From NCBI RefSeq assembly GCF_963082655.1, contig NC_081553.1:33375801-33439800 (forward strand): DNA of 64,000 bases, written 5' to 3'. The stretch is from Stomoxys calcitrans (taxonomy: Eukaryota; Arthropoda; Insecta; Diptera; Muscidae). Shown here piece after piece: positions 23,268 to 34,694 of the stretch (positions within the stretch are counted from its first letter, which is position 1; every line of letters starts with the position of its first letter). The notes below the pieces were generated by a model. It was not told where the DNA came from and did not search any database. It saw only the letters and a list, made by a program, of their open reading frames with translations. The translations under genes and the position numbers were made by a program.

Positions 23268-24429
23268 ACAACTAAAAAGGCGTTTAGTTCGACCGGGCCG
23301 AACTTTGGATACCCACCACCTCGGGAATATATGTAAACCACCGTTCATCAAAATCCGGTTAAAATTGCATACCTTATGTCCCATAGCAGTTATAACGAAA
23401 TATGTTCCGATTTGGACCAAATACTAATAAGTATTGGGTTGCCCAAAAAGTAATTGCGGATTTTTCATATAGTCGGCGTTGACAAATTTTTTTACAGCTT
23501 GTGACTCTGTAATTGCATTCTTTCTTCTGTCAGTTATCAGCTGTTACTTTTAGCTTGCTTTAGAAAAAAGTGTAAAAAAGTATATTTGATTAAAGTTCAT
23601 TCTAAGTTATATTAAACATGCATTTACTTTCTTTTAAAAAATCCGCAATTACTTTTTGGTCAATCAATACAAGTCACTGTGTCAAATTTCAGTGAAATCG
23701 GATTATAAATGCGCCTTTTATGGGGCCAAGACTTTAAATCGCGAGATCGGTCTATATGGCAGCTATATCCAAATCTAAACCGATTTAGCCCAAGTTTCAG
23801 AAAAAATACGAAGGGCCTAACTCAACGCACTGTCCCAAATTTCGGCGAAATCGGACAATAAATGAGCCTTTTATGGGCCCAAAAACCTTAAATCGAAAGA
23901 TCGGTCTATACGGCACATATAGACCATAAATCGAAAGATCGGTCTATATGGCAGGTATATCCAAATCTGAACTGATCTGGGCAAAATTGAAGAAAGATGT
24001 CAAAGGGCCTAAGACCACTCACTGTCCCAAATTTCGGCGGCATCGGGGAATAAATGCGCCTTTTAGGGGCCTAAAACCCTACATCGGATGAACGGTCTAT
24101 ATGGCAGCTATATCCACATCTGAACCGTCCAGGGCCAAATTGAAGAAAGATGTCGATGGGCCTAAGACCACTCACTGTCCCAAATTTCGTCGACATCGGG
24201 CAATAAATGCGCCTTTTATGGGAGGATCGGTCTATATGGCAGCTATATCCAAATCTGAACCGATCTGGGCAAAATTAACGAAGGATGTTCGGAGGCCTAA
24301 CACAACTCTCTGTCCCAAATTTCAGCAAAATCGGATAATAAATGTGGCTTTTATGGACCTAAGACCCTAAATCGGCTGATCGGTCTATATGGGGGCTATC
24401 TCAAGATATAGTCCGATATAGCCCATCTT
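23268..24429 (+). repeat. Helentron-like element, left arm of a fold-back pair
   Basis: The hairpin end AACAACTAAAAAGGCGTTTA is followed by TTCGACCGGGCCGAA and TACCCACCACCTCGGG. A mariner MITE sits at 23434-23666, and about five array units follow. The copy stops in the 3' block at CCGATATAGCCCATCTT, just where the next element begins in the opposite orientation. Confidence 0.85.
23434..23666 (+). mobile_element. Mariner-derived MITE
   Basis: About 233 bp flanked by TA on each side. The left end is TTGGGTTGCCCAAAAAGTAA and the right end carries its reverse complement with two changes (TTACTTTTTGGTCAATCAA). The interior keeps GACTCTGTAATTGCATTCTT and TAAAGTTCATTCTAAGTTAT, which also occur at the two ends of the longer mariner at 27268. 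It is therefore an internally deleted relative, inserted in a Helentron-like element. Confidence 0.9.
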
Positions 24430-25655
24430 CCGTCTGTCTGTTGAAATCACGCTACAGTCTTCAAAAATAGAGATATTGAGCTGAAACTTTGCACATATTC
24501 TTTTTTTGTCCATAAGCAGGTTAAGTTCGAAGATGGGCTATGTCGGACCATATCTTGATATAGCCCCCATATAGACCGATCCGCCGATTTAGGGTCTTAA
24601 GCTAATAAAGGTCACATTTATTATCAGATTTTGCTGAAATTTGGGTCAGTGAGTTGACTGATGCCCTTCGACATCCTTCGTCAATTTGGCTCAGACCGAT
24701 CCAGATTTGGATATAGCTTCCTTATAGACCGATCCTCCGATTTAGGGTATTAGGCCCATAAAAGCCACATTTGTTATCCGATTTTGCTGAAATTTGGGAC
24801 AGCGAGTTGTCTGATGCCCTTCGACATTTTTCTTCAATTTGACCCTGATCGGTTAAGATTTGGATATAGCTGCCATATAGACCGACCTTCCGATTTAGGG
24901 TCTTAGGCCCATTAAAGCCACATTTATTATCCGATTTCGCTGAAATTTGGGACGGTGAGTTGTCTGATGCCCTTCGACATCCTTCGTTAATTTGGCTCAG
25001 ATCCGTTCAGATTTGGATATAGCTGCCATATAGACCGATCCTCCGATTTAGGGTCTAAGGCCCATAAAAGGCGCATTTCTTATCCGATGTCGACGCAATT
25101 TGGGACAGTGATATGTGTTAGGCCCTTCGACATCCTTCTTCAATTTCACTCAGATCGGCCCAGATTTGGATATAGCTGTCATATAAGCCGATCTCTCGAT
25201 TTAATATTTTGGGCCCATAAAAGGCGCATTTATTGTCCGATGTAGCCGAAATTTGGGACAGAGCGTTAAGTTAAGCCCCTCCACATATTTCTGCAGTTTG
25301 GTCTGGATCGATTTAAAGTCTTGGCCCCTTAAAAAGCGCATTTATAATCCAATTCCACTGAAATTTGACACAGTGACTTATGTTAGGCTTTTCGATATCT
25401 GTGTCGTATATGGTTCAAATCGGTTTATTTTTAGATATAGCTACTAAAAAGACCAATATTTTGTTATACACAATTGAACAATGACTTGTATTTATTAGTA
25501 TTTAGTCCAAATCGGATCCTATTTCGATATAACTGCTATGGGACATAAGGTATGCAATTTTCAATGGATTTTGATGAAAGGTGGTTTACATATATACCCC
25601 AGGTGGTGGGTATCCAAAGTTCGGCCCGGCCGAACTTAACGCCTTTTTACTCGTT
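24430..25655 (-). repeat. Helentron-like element, right arm of a fold-back pair
   Basis: It opens with the tail of the core (CCGTCTGTCTGTTGAAATCA) and has about six array units. It ends with GGTGGTGGGTATCC, the intact hairpin TTCGGCCCGGCCGAA at 25620-25634 and GCCTTTTTACTCGTTTT. Together with the element to its left it makes an inverted pair about 2.4 kb long with a hairpin end at both outer edges. Confidence 0.85.
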
Positions 25656-26994
25656 TTCTTGGCCTCCGCCACACCTGAAAGGTCAGAAGAAAACTACAGC
25701 TCTTGACTAAAATTGACTCTATACCAAGGTTATACAACCGATGTTATGAACAATGACCGATTTCGGACCCAAGCATGCTGTGTCACTGATCGCTTCTTCG
25801 TAGATAAGTTTTACATGGCTTAAGGCCTCATTTCTGCAGAATGTTCCCCACAGGACTTTAAACAAGGTATTCAGGGTGATAGGATGGATATGCTGAGATA
25901 ACATTTTTTGTACATGGTCTCCTAATTGTTCTTCCTACCATGTTTTACAATACAATATTTACTGAATTGTGCAGTATGCACCTCAACAAAATACCGTTAT
26001 TTCTTAATTCATATGGTAGAGTTCAATTGTGTTAATTAAATCAACAATGATTTTGTTTTTTGTTGTATATGGAAAAAATCATTGATTTGTTTTAACTCAA
26101 AAATCGTGTCTTCTTATACACTGAACTCTTTGAGTCATTCAATTTTTATGACATTGCCATCACTTGGCCAACAAATTTAATTGATTGTAATGTGGAAGGC
26201 GACACCACCATCAACCACATGGGCAGAAACAGTGGGGAAGCACAAAATTGTTTGTATTTAATTTCAAATTATTTGCACGTTTTGTTCCAATTAACAAATT
26301 TTCAACATTACAAACATGGTGTTGTATTTTGGTTGACATGTTTACCATTTCCCGTTCTCTCCCCCACCCTTTTTTTTTTGATATCGGTTGGTTTTAGTTC
26401 TGCGATATTGTTGGCTGAGTATCATGTCTTGTTGTTCCTGTATAAGAATGAAAAAGTCATGTTTTTCTCCATGGTTTCCTTTGTGGCTTTTACATTTAAT
26501 TATCTACGGCAGCCCCCCCTCAAAGGCTGTAAGTGCTGTTGGTGTTGATGGTGTGGCCTATTATCTTGAAGGCTTCATTTCATTTGGATTGTAAATTGGA
26601 ATTGTCTCTGTAATCGACAGTAGCAGAAGAAATGAAAGGACAGTAGCAAAAAAGGAAAAGCGGGCAGGAAAGAATTTAATTTAATTATACAGAACATGCT
26701 TAACATTTTTGTAGTTGTTAAATGGTAAATGGATAAGAAGAAATGCGAAGCCAGAGTACTAGTTCGTTTTTTTTATAGAATTTTTTTTGGGGGTTAGCTG
26801 TATATGTTCCATTGGGTTTTGTTTAATGTCGTATTACGGTTAAAATTCAATTAGCTTTGTGCTTTTCCAATGTTTAATACTGTTTAGAAATTTATTTTCC
26901 TTTCCATTAGAAAGTTCGTGTCTTAAGTCTTTTGTTTTTTGTAATTATTTTCTTCAAAGGGTTCAGCTTGTAGCAACATTTAAACATTGTGCCG
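25656..26994. other. Unassigned AT-rich stretch
   Basis: About 1.3 kb without recognisable repeats. Open frames at 26192-26548 and 26388-26594 overlap each other in different frames and show no motif. Several T-runs are present (26367-26379, 26769-26792). It could be intron or intergenic DNA. Confidence 0.45.
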
Positions 26995-27267
26995 AAATTT
27001 CAGCGAAATCGTATAATAAATGTGATTTTATTGGGCCTAAATCTTTAATTCGTAAGATTGGTCCATATGTGGACCATTTCAAGATGTAGTCCTATATAAC
27101 CCATCTTCGAACTTAACCTGCCTATGGACCAAAAAAAAATCTGTGCAAACTTTCAGCTAATTATCATAATTTTTAAAGCCTACAGCGTGATTTCAACAGA
27201 CAGAGGGACAGGCGGTTGGAAAGACATGGCTAGATCGTCTTTGATTTTTACGACGTTCAAGAACATA

Positions 27268-28205
27268 TTGGGTTGCCCAAAAAGTAATTGCGGATTTTTT
27301 AAAAGAAAGTAAATGCATTTTTAATAAAACTTAGAATGAACTTTAATCAAATATATAATTCCCATTTTGTTCGATAACCTTTTGCCATCTTCCTGGCAAA
27401 TTTAGTATTCCACGCTCATAGAACTTCTGGCCTTTATCTGCAAAAAACTGAACCAAGTGCGATTTTATAGCCCATCACTGCCGAAAATTTTACCATTTAA
27501 GGAGTTCTGCAAAGATCGAAATAAATGGTAGTCTGATGGTGCAAGGTCAGGGCTATATGGTGGATGCATCTAAAGTTCCCAGCCAAGCTCACTCAGTTTT
27601 TGGCGAGTGACCAAAAATGTGTGCGGTCTAGCGTTGTCCTGGTGGAATATGACACCTTTACGATTGACCAATTCTGGTCGCTTCTCCTTGATGGCTGTAT
27701 TCAATTTGTCCAATTGTTGACAGTAAACATCCGAATTAATCGTTTGGTTCCTTGGAAGTAGCTCAAAATATACCACACCCTTCCAATCCCACCAAACAGA
27801 CTGCATAACCTTCTTTTGGTGGATATCAGCCTTTGAAGTGGTTTGAGCTGGTTCACCATGCTTGGACCATGATCGTTTTCGACTAACGTTGTTGTAAACA
27901 ATCCATTTTTCATCTCCAGTTATGATTCGTTTTAAAAACGGATAGAATTCATTGCGTTTAAGGTGCATATCACAAGCGTCGATTCGGTTTGTTAAATGAA
28001 TTTCTTTCAATACATGTGGTACCCATATTAAAATTGACGCCAAACAAAATTGACGCGCACTTTTTTTCTAAAGCAAGCTAAAAGTAACAGCTGATAACTG
28101 ACAGAAGAAAGAATGCAATTACAGAGTCACAAGCCGTTGAAAAAATTTGTCAACGCCGACTATATTACTACCATATTACCGACAATTACTTTTTGGGCAG
28201 CTCAA
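27268..28205 (-). mobile_element. Mariner transposon, 5' region deleted
   Basis: About 938 bp, flanked by TA on each side. The left end is TTGGGTTGCCCAAAAAGTAA and the right end TTACTTTTTGGGCAGCTCAA. A typical mariner is about 1.3 kb, so roughly a third has been lost, including the DNA-binding part of the transposase. The outer 200 bases match the MITE copies in this window. It is therefore the nearest visible relative of the autonomous source, not itself active. Confidence 0.9.
27345..28043 (-). pseudogene. Mariner transposase, truncated, with stops
   Basis: DDE transposase of the mariner (DD34D) family, which would cut and paste the element at TA sites. The main open frame (157 residues, 28043 down to 27570) holds the first catalytic Asp in IITGDEKWI (residue 44) and the second in FHQDNARPH (residue 136). 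After a stop the same frame continues with HPPYSPDLAPSDYHLF, where the third Asp lies 35 positions after the second, as mariner requires. The N-terminal helix-turn-helix domain is missing, and at least two further stops lie near the C-terminus (after SDGL and after SVEY). A normal protein has about 345 residues. It is inactive. Confidence 0.92.
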
Positions 28206-28307
28206 TACTTCATAGGAGCGGAGATGGATATTTTGATGTGTTGCAAACGGAATGACAAAATCAATATACCCTCATCCTTCGGTGGTAGGTATACAAATGG
28301 TATGGCA

Positions 28308-28465
28308 GCTTTATTAAAACTTCTCCCCAAAAGCCGTTCGGACTCGGCTATAAAAAGGAGGCCCCTTATCATTGAGCTTAAACTTGAATCGGACAGCACT
28401 CATTGTGATATGTAAGAAGTTTGCCCTTGTTCTTTAATGGAATGTTCATAGGCAAATTTTTAAAT
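28308..28465 (+). mobile_element. SINE fragment (body and tail only)
   Basis: It begins in the body at AACTTCTCCCCAAAAGCCGT and includes GGCTATAAAAAGGAGGCC, the ACTTGAATCGGACAGCACTC block and the tail GGAATGTTCATAGGCAAA. The tRNA-like head is absent, consistent with 5' truncation or deletion. Confidence 0.8.
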
Positions 28466-29240
28466 TTATAATTACCACCATCATCATAATCTTTTCCCCC
28501 GCATCACTTAAAATTTTACATCATCCATTTATTTCAATTACAACAAATAAAATCAATTGTAAACATGTTCGACATTTAAAAATATTTCAAACGATTTCAC
28601 CTCTGAACTAGCCATACTTCCTAATAACTGCCACTCATCGATATGCAAGCAATAATGAATAAATTTTCCACCTCCTTCATCATGCACGCTACAATGTAGA
28701 TATTTTTTTTTTTACTTTTTTACCTGCCTAGGCAACAACAAACTTGGCCGTCTTTATGCAACGATTTGAAAATTTATTATTTCACATGAATTTTGTAGGT
28801 TTACAAATAATTTAATACCTGTCCAAGCAATCACTTTGAACATTCATCAACAAATGGTCTTTCATCACCACCTTTAGGAGTCGTGAGCGGCATATCCATC
28901 CATCCATTTGACTATGCATCCACTGCAACGACTCATCCATCCATCCATCCAATGATCCATCCATTTTTTACGTTCTTGTATGCAAAACCACACTAAGGCG
29001 TCCAAAATGGAAAATCTGCATATTCTCGCATATATTTTACAAGCCAATCGACTTAAACTCTGAAAAAACTTGAATGCACATCGGTTTTGAGCTTCTTGTG
29101 GCGTCTCGCATGATAGTTGTAGGCAGAGTTGGTAGACACTGGGTTTTTATTATGGTACCCTACAGCACTGCTGTTGTTGGAGGCTATGCTGATATGATAG
29201 TGCTAAGCTCCAAGGGAAAAAATCAAAAAAAAAAAATTTG
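28466..29240. other. AT-rich stretch with CATC microsatellite
   Basis: No gene seen. Two CATCCATC tracts lie near 28892-28912 and 28936-28972. An A-run at 29226-29236 (T-rich on the minus strand) abuts the retrotransposon tail that follows. Confidence 0.5.
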
Positions 29241-29330
29241 TAGAGCGCACATCAAGCCGATTACCGGCTTAGGTGTATGTCCATAGTGGTATTGGGGTGG
29301 ATTAATATCCGCATAGCCTTACCTTAAACA
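29241..29330 (-). repeat. 3' untranslated tail of a non-LTR retrotransposon
   Basis: Minus-strand copy of a tail found twice more in the window (42944-43020 and 44637-44715). It contains GCGGATATTAATCC, CACTATGGACATACACCTAA and CGGCTTGATGTGCGCTCTAC. No coding part is attached. Confidence 0.65.
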
Positions 29331-30519
29331 ATCATTTAAGTTTATCCGGGGCCACCATTGGATAAATACCACCTCAAATACATACATTCGTCAAAATCAG
29401 ATGAAAAACGCACCTTGTATGAACCCTTATTGGACACGGATGACGAGGGTCTTACAACACTCACTGCTCCAAATTTCAGTGAAATAGGGCAATAATTGGG
29501 CCTCATAGAAGTTGAAGACTTTAAATCGGGAGATCCGTAGATATGACAGTTAAAAACAAATAGAGTCCGATCTAGACTACACTCGGTACGGATGTCGAAG
29601 GGCCCAACAAATCGCACTGTGCCATACTTCAGTGAAATTGGGCAAGAAATGTGGCTTTTACGGGTTCCAGACCTTAAATCTGGAAATCGGCATATATAGA
29701 AGCTTTATCAAGATATAGACCATCATCGAACTTAATCTGCTTATGAACTAAACAAGACACCCCTGTCACAACTAAGTTTGGCTGGGCCAAATCTTGGGTA
29801 CCCGCCACCATAGACTTCCCTTTATTAAATCAGTTTGTATTGGGTTGCCCAAAAAGTAATTGCGGATTTTTCATATAGTCGGCGTTGACAAATTTTTTCA
29901 CGTTGACAAATCTTGTGACTCTGTAATTGCATTCTTTCTTCTGTCAGTTATCAGCTGTTACTTTTAGTTTGCTTTAGAAAATAAAGTGTAAAAAAAGTCT
30001 ATTTGATTAAAATTCATTCTAAGTTCTATTAAAAATGCATTTACTTTCTTTTAAAAAATCCGCAATTACTTTTTGGGCAACCCAATATTTGAATTATTTT
30101 GTAACAATCATGTCGAAAATTAATTGATCAAGAAGTCATATCGAGGTATCGGTATTTAAAGGGGCCTATATTACCATATAAACCGATAATTTTGGAACGG
30201 ATGTTGGTCATCACAGAAATTGGAAGTCTAGAAACTTAAGCAGTCAAAACAAGGTATCAGTTTATAGGGGGGCTATATCAGTTTACTCACCGATTCGAAT
30301 CATACTTGTCACAGATATTGGAAATCAGAACCGCAGTGTTTCTGCCAAATTTCAACAAAATCGAAAGAAAATTAAGGCCTCTGATATGACCCAATTGCAA
30401 TCCCCAACGACCTACATTGAAAAGAAGTATCTGTGCAAAGTTTTAGTTCGAAAACTTAATTTTTAAAGACTGTAACGTGATTTCAACTGACCGACGGACG
30501 GACATGTCTAGATCGCTTT
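29331..30519 (+). repeat. Degenerate Helentron-like sequences, two pieces
   Basis: The first piece (29341-29750) is a strongly diverged array. The second starts with GGCTGGGCCAAATCTTGGGT near 29785-29804, is interrupted by a MITE at 29840-30085, and continues through two diverged units to a core (CGACGGACGGACATGTCTAG near 30492-30511). It is cut off there by retrotransposon sequence. Confidence 0.65.
29840..30085 (+). mobile_element. Mariner-derived MITE
   Basis: About 246 bp with TA flanks and near-perfect inverted ends (TTGGGTTGCCCAAAAAGTAA and complement). It has a small extra repeat near 29883-29912 (GTTGACAAATTTTTTCACGT then TTGACAAATC). Interior as in the other copies. Confidence 0.92.
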
Positions 30520-32590
30520 GGATGTGTGTTTTGCTCGCAATTGTGGGACAATCACAAAAAAAGGTCCACGCCAGTCTTCAACTCCTCTTCGCCATCGCAC
30601 ATTCTGCAGAAATCAGTCCACTCTCTCTTTGCGTCCAGCGCCACATCAAATACCTGAAGTTGCAATGACCAGTCAGAATGCGTATCAGCAATCCAAAGTC
30701 ATGCTTTCTCTGCCCCTGGATAAGCAAAGTCCTGTTTCGCGTAATATTTGGCCACAGGGCCTTTGCCGCCTTGCTACCTACATCATTAGCTCATGCCTCA
30801 TTTGCGCGGTTATCGCAGAAGACTTCTGCAGAAATCAGCCCACTCTCTCTTTGCTTCCAGCGCCACATCAACTACCTGATGTTGCAATGACTAGTCAGGA
30901 TGCGTATCAGCAATCCGAAGTCCAAAAAGCTCGCGCTGCTGGGGGCTCGCTGATTATGTAGCACGATCTTCGACAATTGGCGATCCCTTCATTACCAGCT
31001 CGCCGGCTGCTTCACTCCCAGCCACACCTTGATAGTCTGAGACCTAACAGAGCTTCGGAGCATTTGCCATGATTTGAAGATGCGTTTTCCATCTTTTAAC
31101 CAGTTTCGACTATACATGGTCCGAAGCCAAAGCCATCAGCTCCTGCTGCCCACGTATATCGTGACAGCCGGTTTGGCTCGGCGATTTCGCATCGACATCG
31201 TCTCCAGCGCCTTCAGGAACGGGAAGAACACCTGCTGTAATATGCTGCCCATTTCGAAGCCCATATGAGATTCCCTGTTTTCTAGGAATTTTATGAAGAC
31301 TTCTGCTCTGATGCCCTGATGCAATTCGGACCCGTCCGGCTTCCGTCCGGAAGGGTGGGGTACTCCCAGCGTGGAGATCCCTTTTCGGAAAACTGTTATC
31401 CAACCTGTCAAAAAGTAAAGACACCCCTGTCACAGTCGAGCCCCCTCTAGACGCCACACCGCATCTCCATCCCCCGCATCTCTATCCCTCGCATCTCCAT
31501 CCCCCGCATCTCCATCCCCCGCATCTCCATCCCCCGCATCTCCATCCCCCACATCTCCATCCCCCGCATCTCCATCCCCCGCATCTCCATCCCCCGCATC
31601 TCCATCCCCCGCATCTCCATCCCCCGCATCTCCATCCCCCGCATCTCCATCCCCCGCATCTCCATCCCCCGCATCTCCATCCCCCGCATCTCCATCCCCC
31701 GCATCTCCGTCCCCCGCATCTCCATCCCCCGCATCTCCATCCCCCGCATCTCCAACCCCCACATCTCCATCCCCCAGCAGAAGAGAAGAATGTCAGAAGT
31801 TTGAGGGCAAAATGTCAGAAGTGTAAATGTCTTCCTCAGGTACATGGCTCTCCGATATTTGTTGCCGCACACTCAAAATACGGATACAAAGGCCTATCAT
31901 TATGTATGGCATACAGTGCACTCCTTCTAGCTTCTGATATCAGCACTGCCGCTGCACACTGTACCTTCTCGATCATTCTACGGAGGGTGCCGATGTTCAG
32001 AGACCGATGCTACGCACAAACATTCATAGGTGTGAATTGACCTAATAACCGCCGTAAATATCGAGTGCGCCGTCCCCGTCCTTAGTCCCCAAGTGGAGCA
32101 CATTCAGTCCCCCTTTGATCCTTCCATTGCCATTCCTTGACCAATGCCCTGAGAATAGCTGAGAATCGCTGGAGAATCAAAAGCACTGTCACCGGCGTAG
32201 CCCCCCAACTTCTTCATATCAAGTTGAGAAAGGAGTAGAGCGCATTCAATTCCATTTTGATCCTTTATTCGGTGTTCCATCTCCAGCTTAGTTTCTGGTC
32301 AAGCATCACACCCACCGTTCATAGGTGAGAATCGGTCGAACAACCGCCTTAAACATCCAGTGCACCATGCCCGGTCTAAGTCATCAACTCCTTTATATCG
32401 AGTTGAGAAAGGAGTAGAGTGCATTCAATCCCATTTTGACCCTTTATTCGACATTCCTTCTCCACGCCAGACATCCATAGGTGAGAATTTCCGAAAAGCC
32501 GCAGTATACATTTAGTGCACATTCACCGTCCTAAGTCCAAAACTCCTTCCTATCGATGGAGTAGAGCGCATTCAATCCCCTTTTGACCCT
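30520..32590 (-). pseudogene. Non-LTR retrotransposon pol 3' part: RT thumb, RNase H, zinc tail
   Basis: Read right to left, pieces follow the order of a jockey-superfamily pol. The thumb/connection is at about 32590-31880 (KLSWRWNTE, VHWMFKAVVRPILTY, KVQCAAAVLISEARRSALYA). After the minisatellite comes RNase H at about 31390-30960 (AKPAVTIYVGS, GQQELMALASDHV, GVAGSEAAGELVMKGS). The C-terminal zone is at about 30960-30540 (LWPNITRNRTLLIQGQRKHD, RILTGHCNFRYLMWRW, CRMCDGEEE). Frames change repeatedly. The thumb piece is present in two to three partial tandem copies (32010-32560), and the C-terminal zone is duplicated (about 30572-30700 against 30818-30942). The element is dead, and nothing of the polymerase active site is present. 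Confidence 0.75.
31455..31776. repeat. 15-bp minisatellite inside the retrotransposon
   Basis: About 21 units of CCCCCGCATCTCCAT with very few substitutions. The unit length is five codons, so all frames stay open and give artificial pentapeptide repeats (GDGDA or GMEMR) on the minus strand. It separates the RT thumb remnant from the RNase H remnant. Confidence 0.97.
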
Positions 32591-33046
32591 TTTCTTTCCT
32601 AGTAGTCCAGCAAAACGGAGCTCCTTAAAATCATGTCAATCAATTCTATGGCAAACGATCCTGCCCTTTGAAACGAAGCAGGTTTCAAAATATTTCACCA
32701 CAGTTAGCTTGAAATTTTGCTCAAATATTTCCAATATCGGTCCAAGTTTTGATATAGTTTCCATTTTTTTTATAGAGTCGCCGATTCATACTTGGATGTG
32801 TTACAAATTATCTAACGAGAAGCAAAACTAAATATTAGCTTGGTTTGGAAGAGGATGGCAATGATTACTCTAGGGGCTTAGCATTCACTTTCGCCATCAA
32901 ATGAAGCATTTTCAAAAAAAAGGTTTGTGTCTTAAGTCTTTTGTTTTTACTAGGCGCTTTTTAACATCAACCTAGCCCAGTGGCGTAGGCCATCAAAAAG
33001 TCTATTCTGCCTAACCTTAAACGTTACTCATTTGTTTCCAATTCTT
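32591..33046. other. Unassigned stretch with a trace of array sequence
   Basis: A single diverged Helentron-like unit is seen near 32692-32770 (TCGGTCCAAGTTTTGATATA). The rest has no recognised content. Confidence 0.45.
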
Positions 33047-34694
33047 TTTAAACCCACCACCGAAGGATGGGGGTATATTCATTATGTCATTCCGTTTGCA
33101 ACACATCGAAATATCCATTTCCGACCCTATAATGTATATATATTCTTGATCAGCGTAAAAATCTAAGACGATCTGTCAGTCTGTCTGTTGAAATCACGCT
33201 ACAGTCTTTAAAAATAGAGATATTGAGCTAAAACTTTGCACAGATTAATTTTTTTGTCCATAAGCAGGTTAAGTTCGATGATGGGCTATATCGGACTATA
33301 TCTTGATATAGCCCCCATAAAGACCGATCCGCCGATTTAGGGTCTAAGTCCCATAAAAGCCACATTTATTATCCGATTTTGCTGAAATTTGGGACAGTGA
33401 GTTGTGTTAAGCCCTTCAACATTCTTTGTTAATTTGACCCAGATCGGTCCAGATTTGGATATAGCTGCCATATAGACCGATCCTCCGATTTAGGGTCTTG
33501 GGCCCATAAAAGCCACATTTATTATCCGATTTTGCTGAAATTTGGAACAGTAAGTTGTGTTGAGCCCTTTGACATCCTTCGTCAATTTGGCCCAGATCGG
33601 TCCAGATTTGGTTATAGCTGCCATATAGACCGATCCTCTGATTTAGGGTCTTGGGCCATAAAAGCCACATTTATTATCCGATTTTGACGAAATTTGGGAC
33701 AGTGAGTTATGTTAGGCCCCCTCGACATTTATCTTCAATTTGGCCCAGATCCATGAAGATTTGGTTATAGCTGCCATATAGACCGATCCTCCGATTTAGG
33801 GTCTTAGGCCCATAAAAGCCACATTCATTATCCGATTTTGCTGAAATTTGGGAAAAAGTGTTGTTTGAGGCCCTTCAACGTCCTTCGTTTATTTGGCCCA
33901 GATCGGTCCAGATTTGGTTATAGCTGCCATATAGACCGGTTCTCCGATTTAGGGTCTTAGATCCATAAAAGCCACATTTATTATCCGATTTTGCTGAAAT
34001 TTGGGAAAAAGTGTTGTTTGAGGTCCTTCGACGTCTTTCGTTAATTTGGCCCAGATCGGTCCAGATTTGGTTATAGCTGCCATATAGACCGATCCTCCGA
34101 TTTTGGGTCTTAGACCCATAAAAGCCACATTTATTATCAGATTTTGACGAAATTTGGGACAGTGAGTTATGTTAAGCCCCTTGACATGCATTTGCAATAT
34201 GGCACAGATTGGTTCAGATTTGGATATAGCTGCCATATAGACCGATCTCTCGGTTTTAGGTTTTGGGACCATAAAAGGCGCATTTATTGTCCGATGTCGC
34301 TGAAATTTTAGACATGGAGTCGTGTTAGGCCCCTTGACATGCATTTGCAATATGGCACAGATTGGTTCAGATTTGGATATAGCTGCCATATAGACCGATA
34401 TCTCGATTTAAAGTCTTGGCCCCATAAAAGGCGATTTCACTGAAATTTGACACAATGACTTATGTTAGACTTTTCGACATCCGTGTCGTATATGGTTCAG
34501 ATCGGTTTATTTTTAGATAAAGCTACTGTTCTTATTAGTTTTTGGTCCAAATCGGAACATAATGCGATATAACTGTTATGGGACATAAGGTATGCAATTT
34601 TCAACGGATTTTGATGAAAGTTGGTTTACACATATACCCGAGGTGGTGGGTATCCAAAGTTCGGCCCGGCCGAACTTAACGCCTTTTTACTTGT
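33047..34694 (-). repeat. Helentron-like element, complete-looking
   Basis: It opens ACCCACCACCGAAGGATGGG, with GTATATATATTCTTGATCAG and a shortened core (GTCAGTCTGTCTGTTGAAAT near 33176-33195). About seven units of about 153 bp follow, then GGTGGTGGGTATCC, the intact hairpin at 34660-34674 and GCCTTTTTACTTGTTTT. Units show GACCGATC ... GATCGGTC pairs. A 146-codon minus-strand open frame (33949-34389) repeats every 51 residues and reflects the unit length. Confidence 0.92.

Larger units (their letters stand above)
26995..28292 (+). repeat. Helentron-like 3' block interrupted by a mariner
   Basis: One array unit, CCCATCTTCGAACTTAACCT, and a degraded core (CAGACAGAGGGACAGGCGG) run to GTTCAAGAACA at 27266. 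The element resumes at 28206 with TACTTCATAGGAGCGGAGAT, then AATATACCCTCATCCTTCGG and GGTGGTAGGTATA. The mariner has landed in the TA of the conserved TTGATCAAGAATATATATAC core. Confidence 0.8.

Noticed and set aside
31430..31872. Minus-strand frames of 110 and 141 codons with GDGDA or GMEMR repeats
   Set aside because: They result from a 15-bp minisatellite within a dead retrotransposon.
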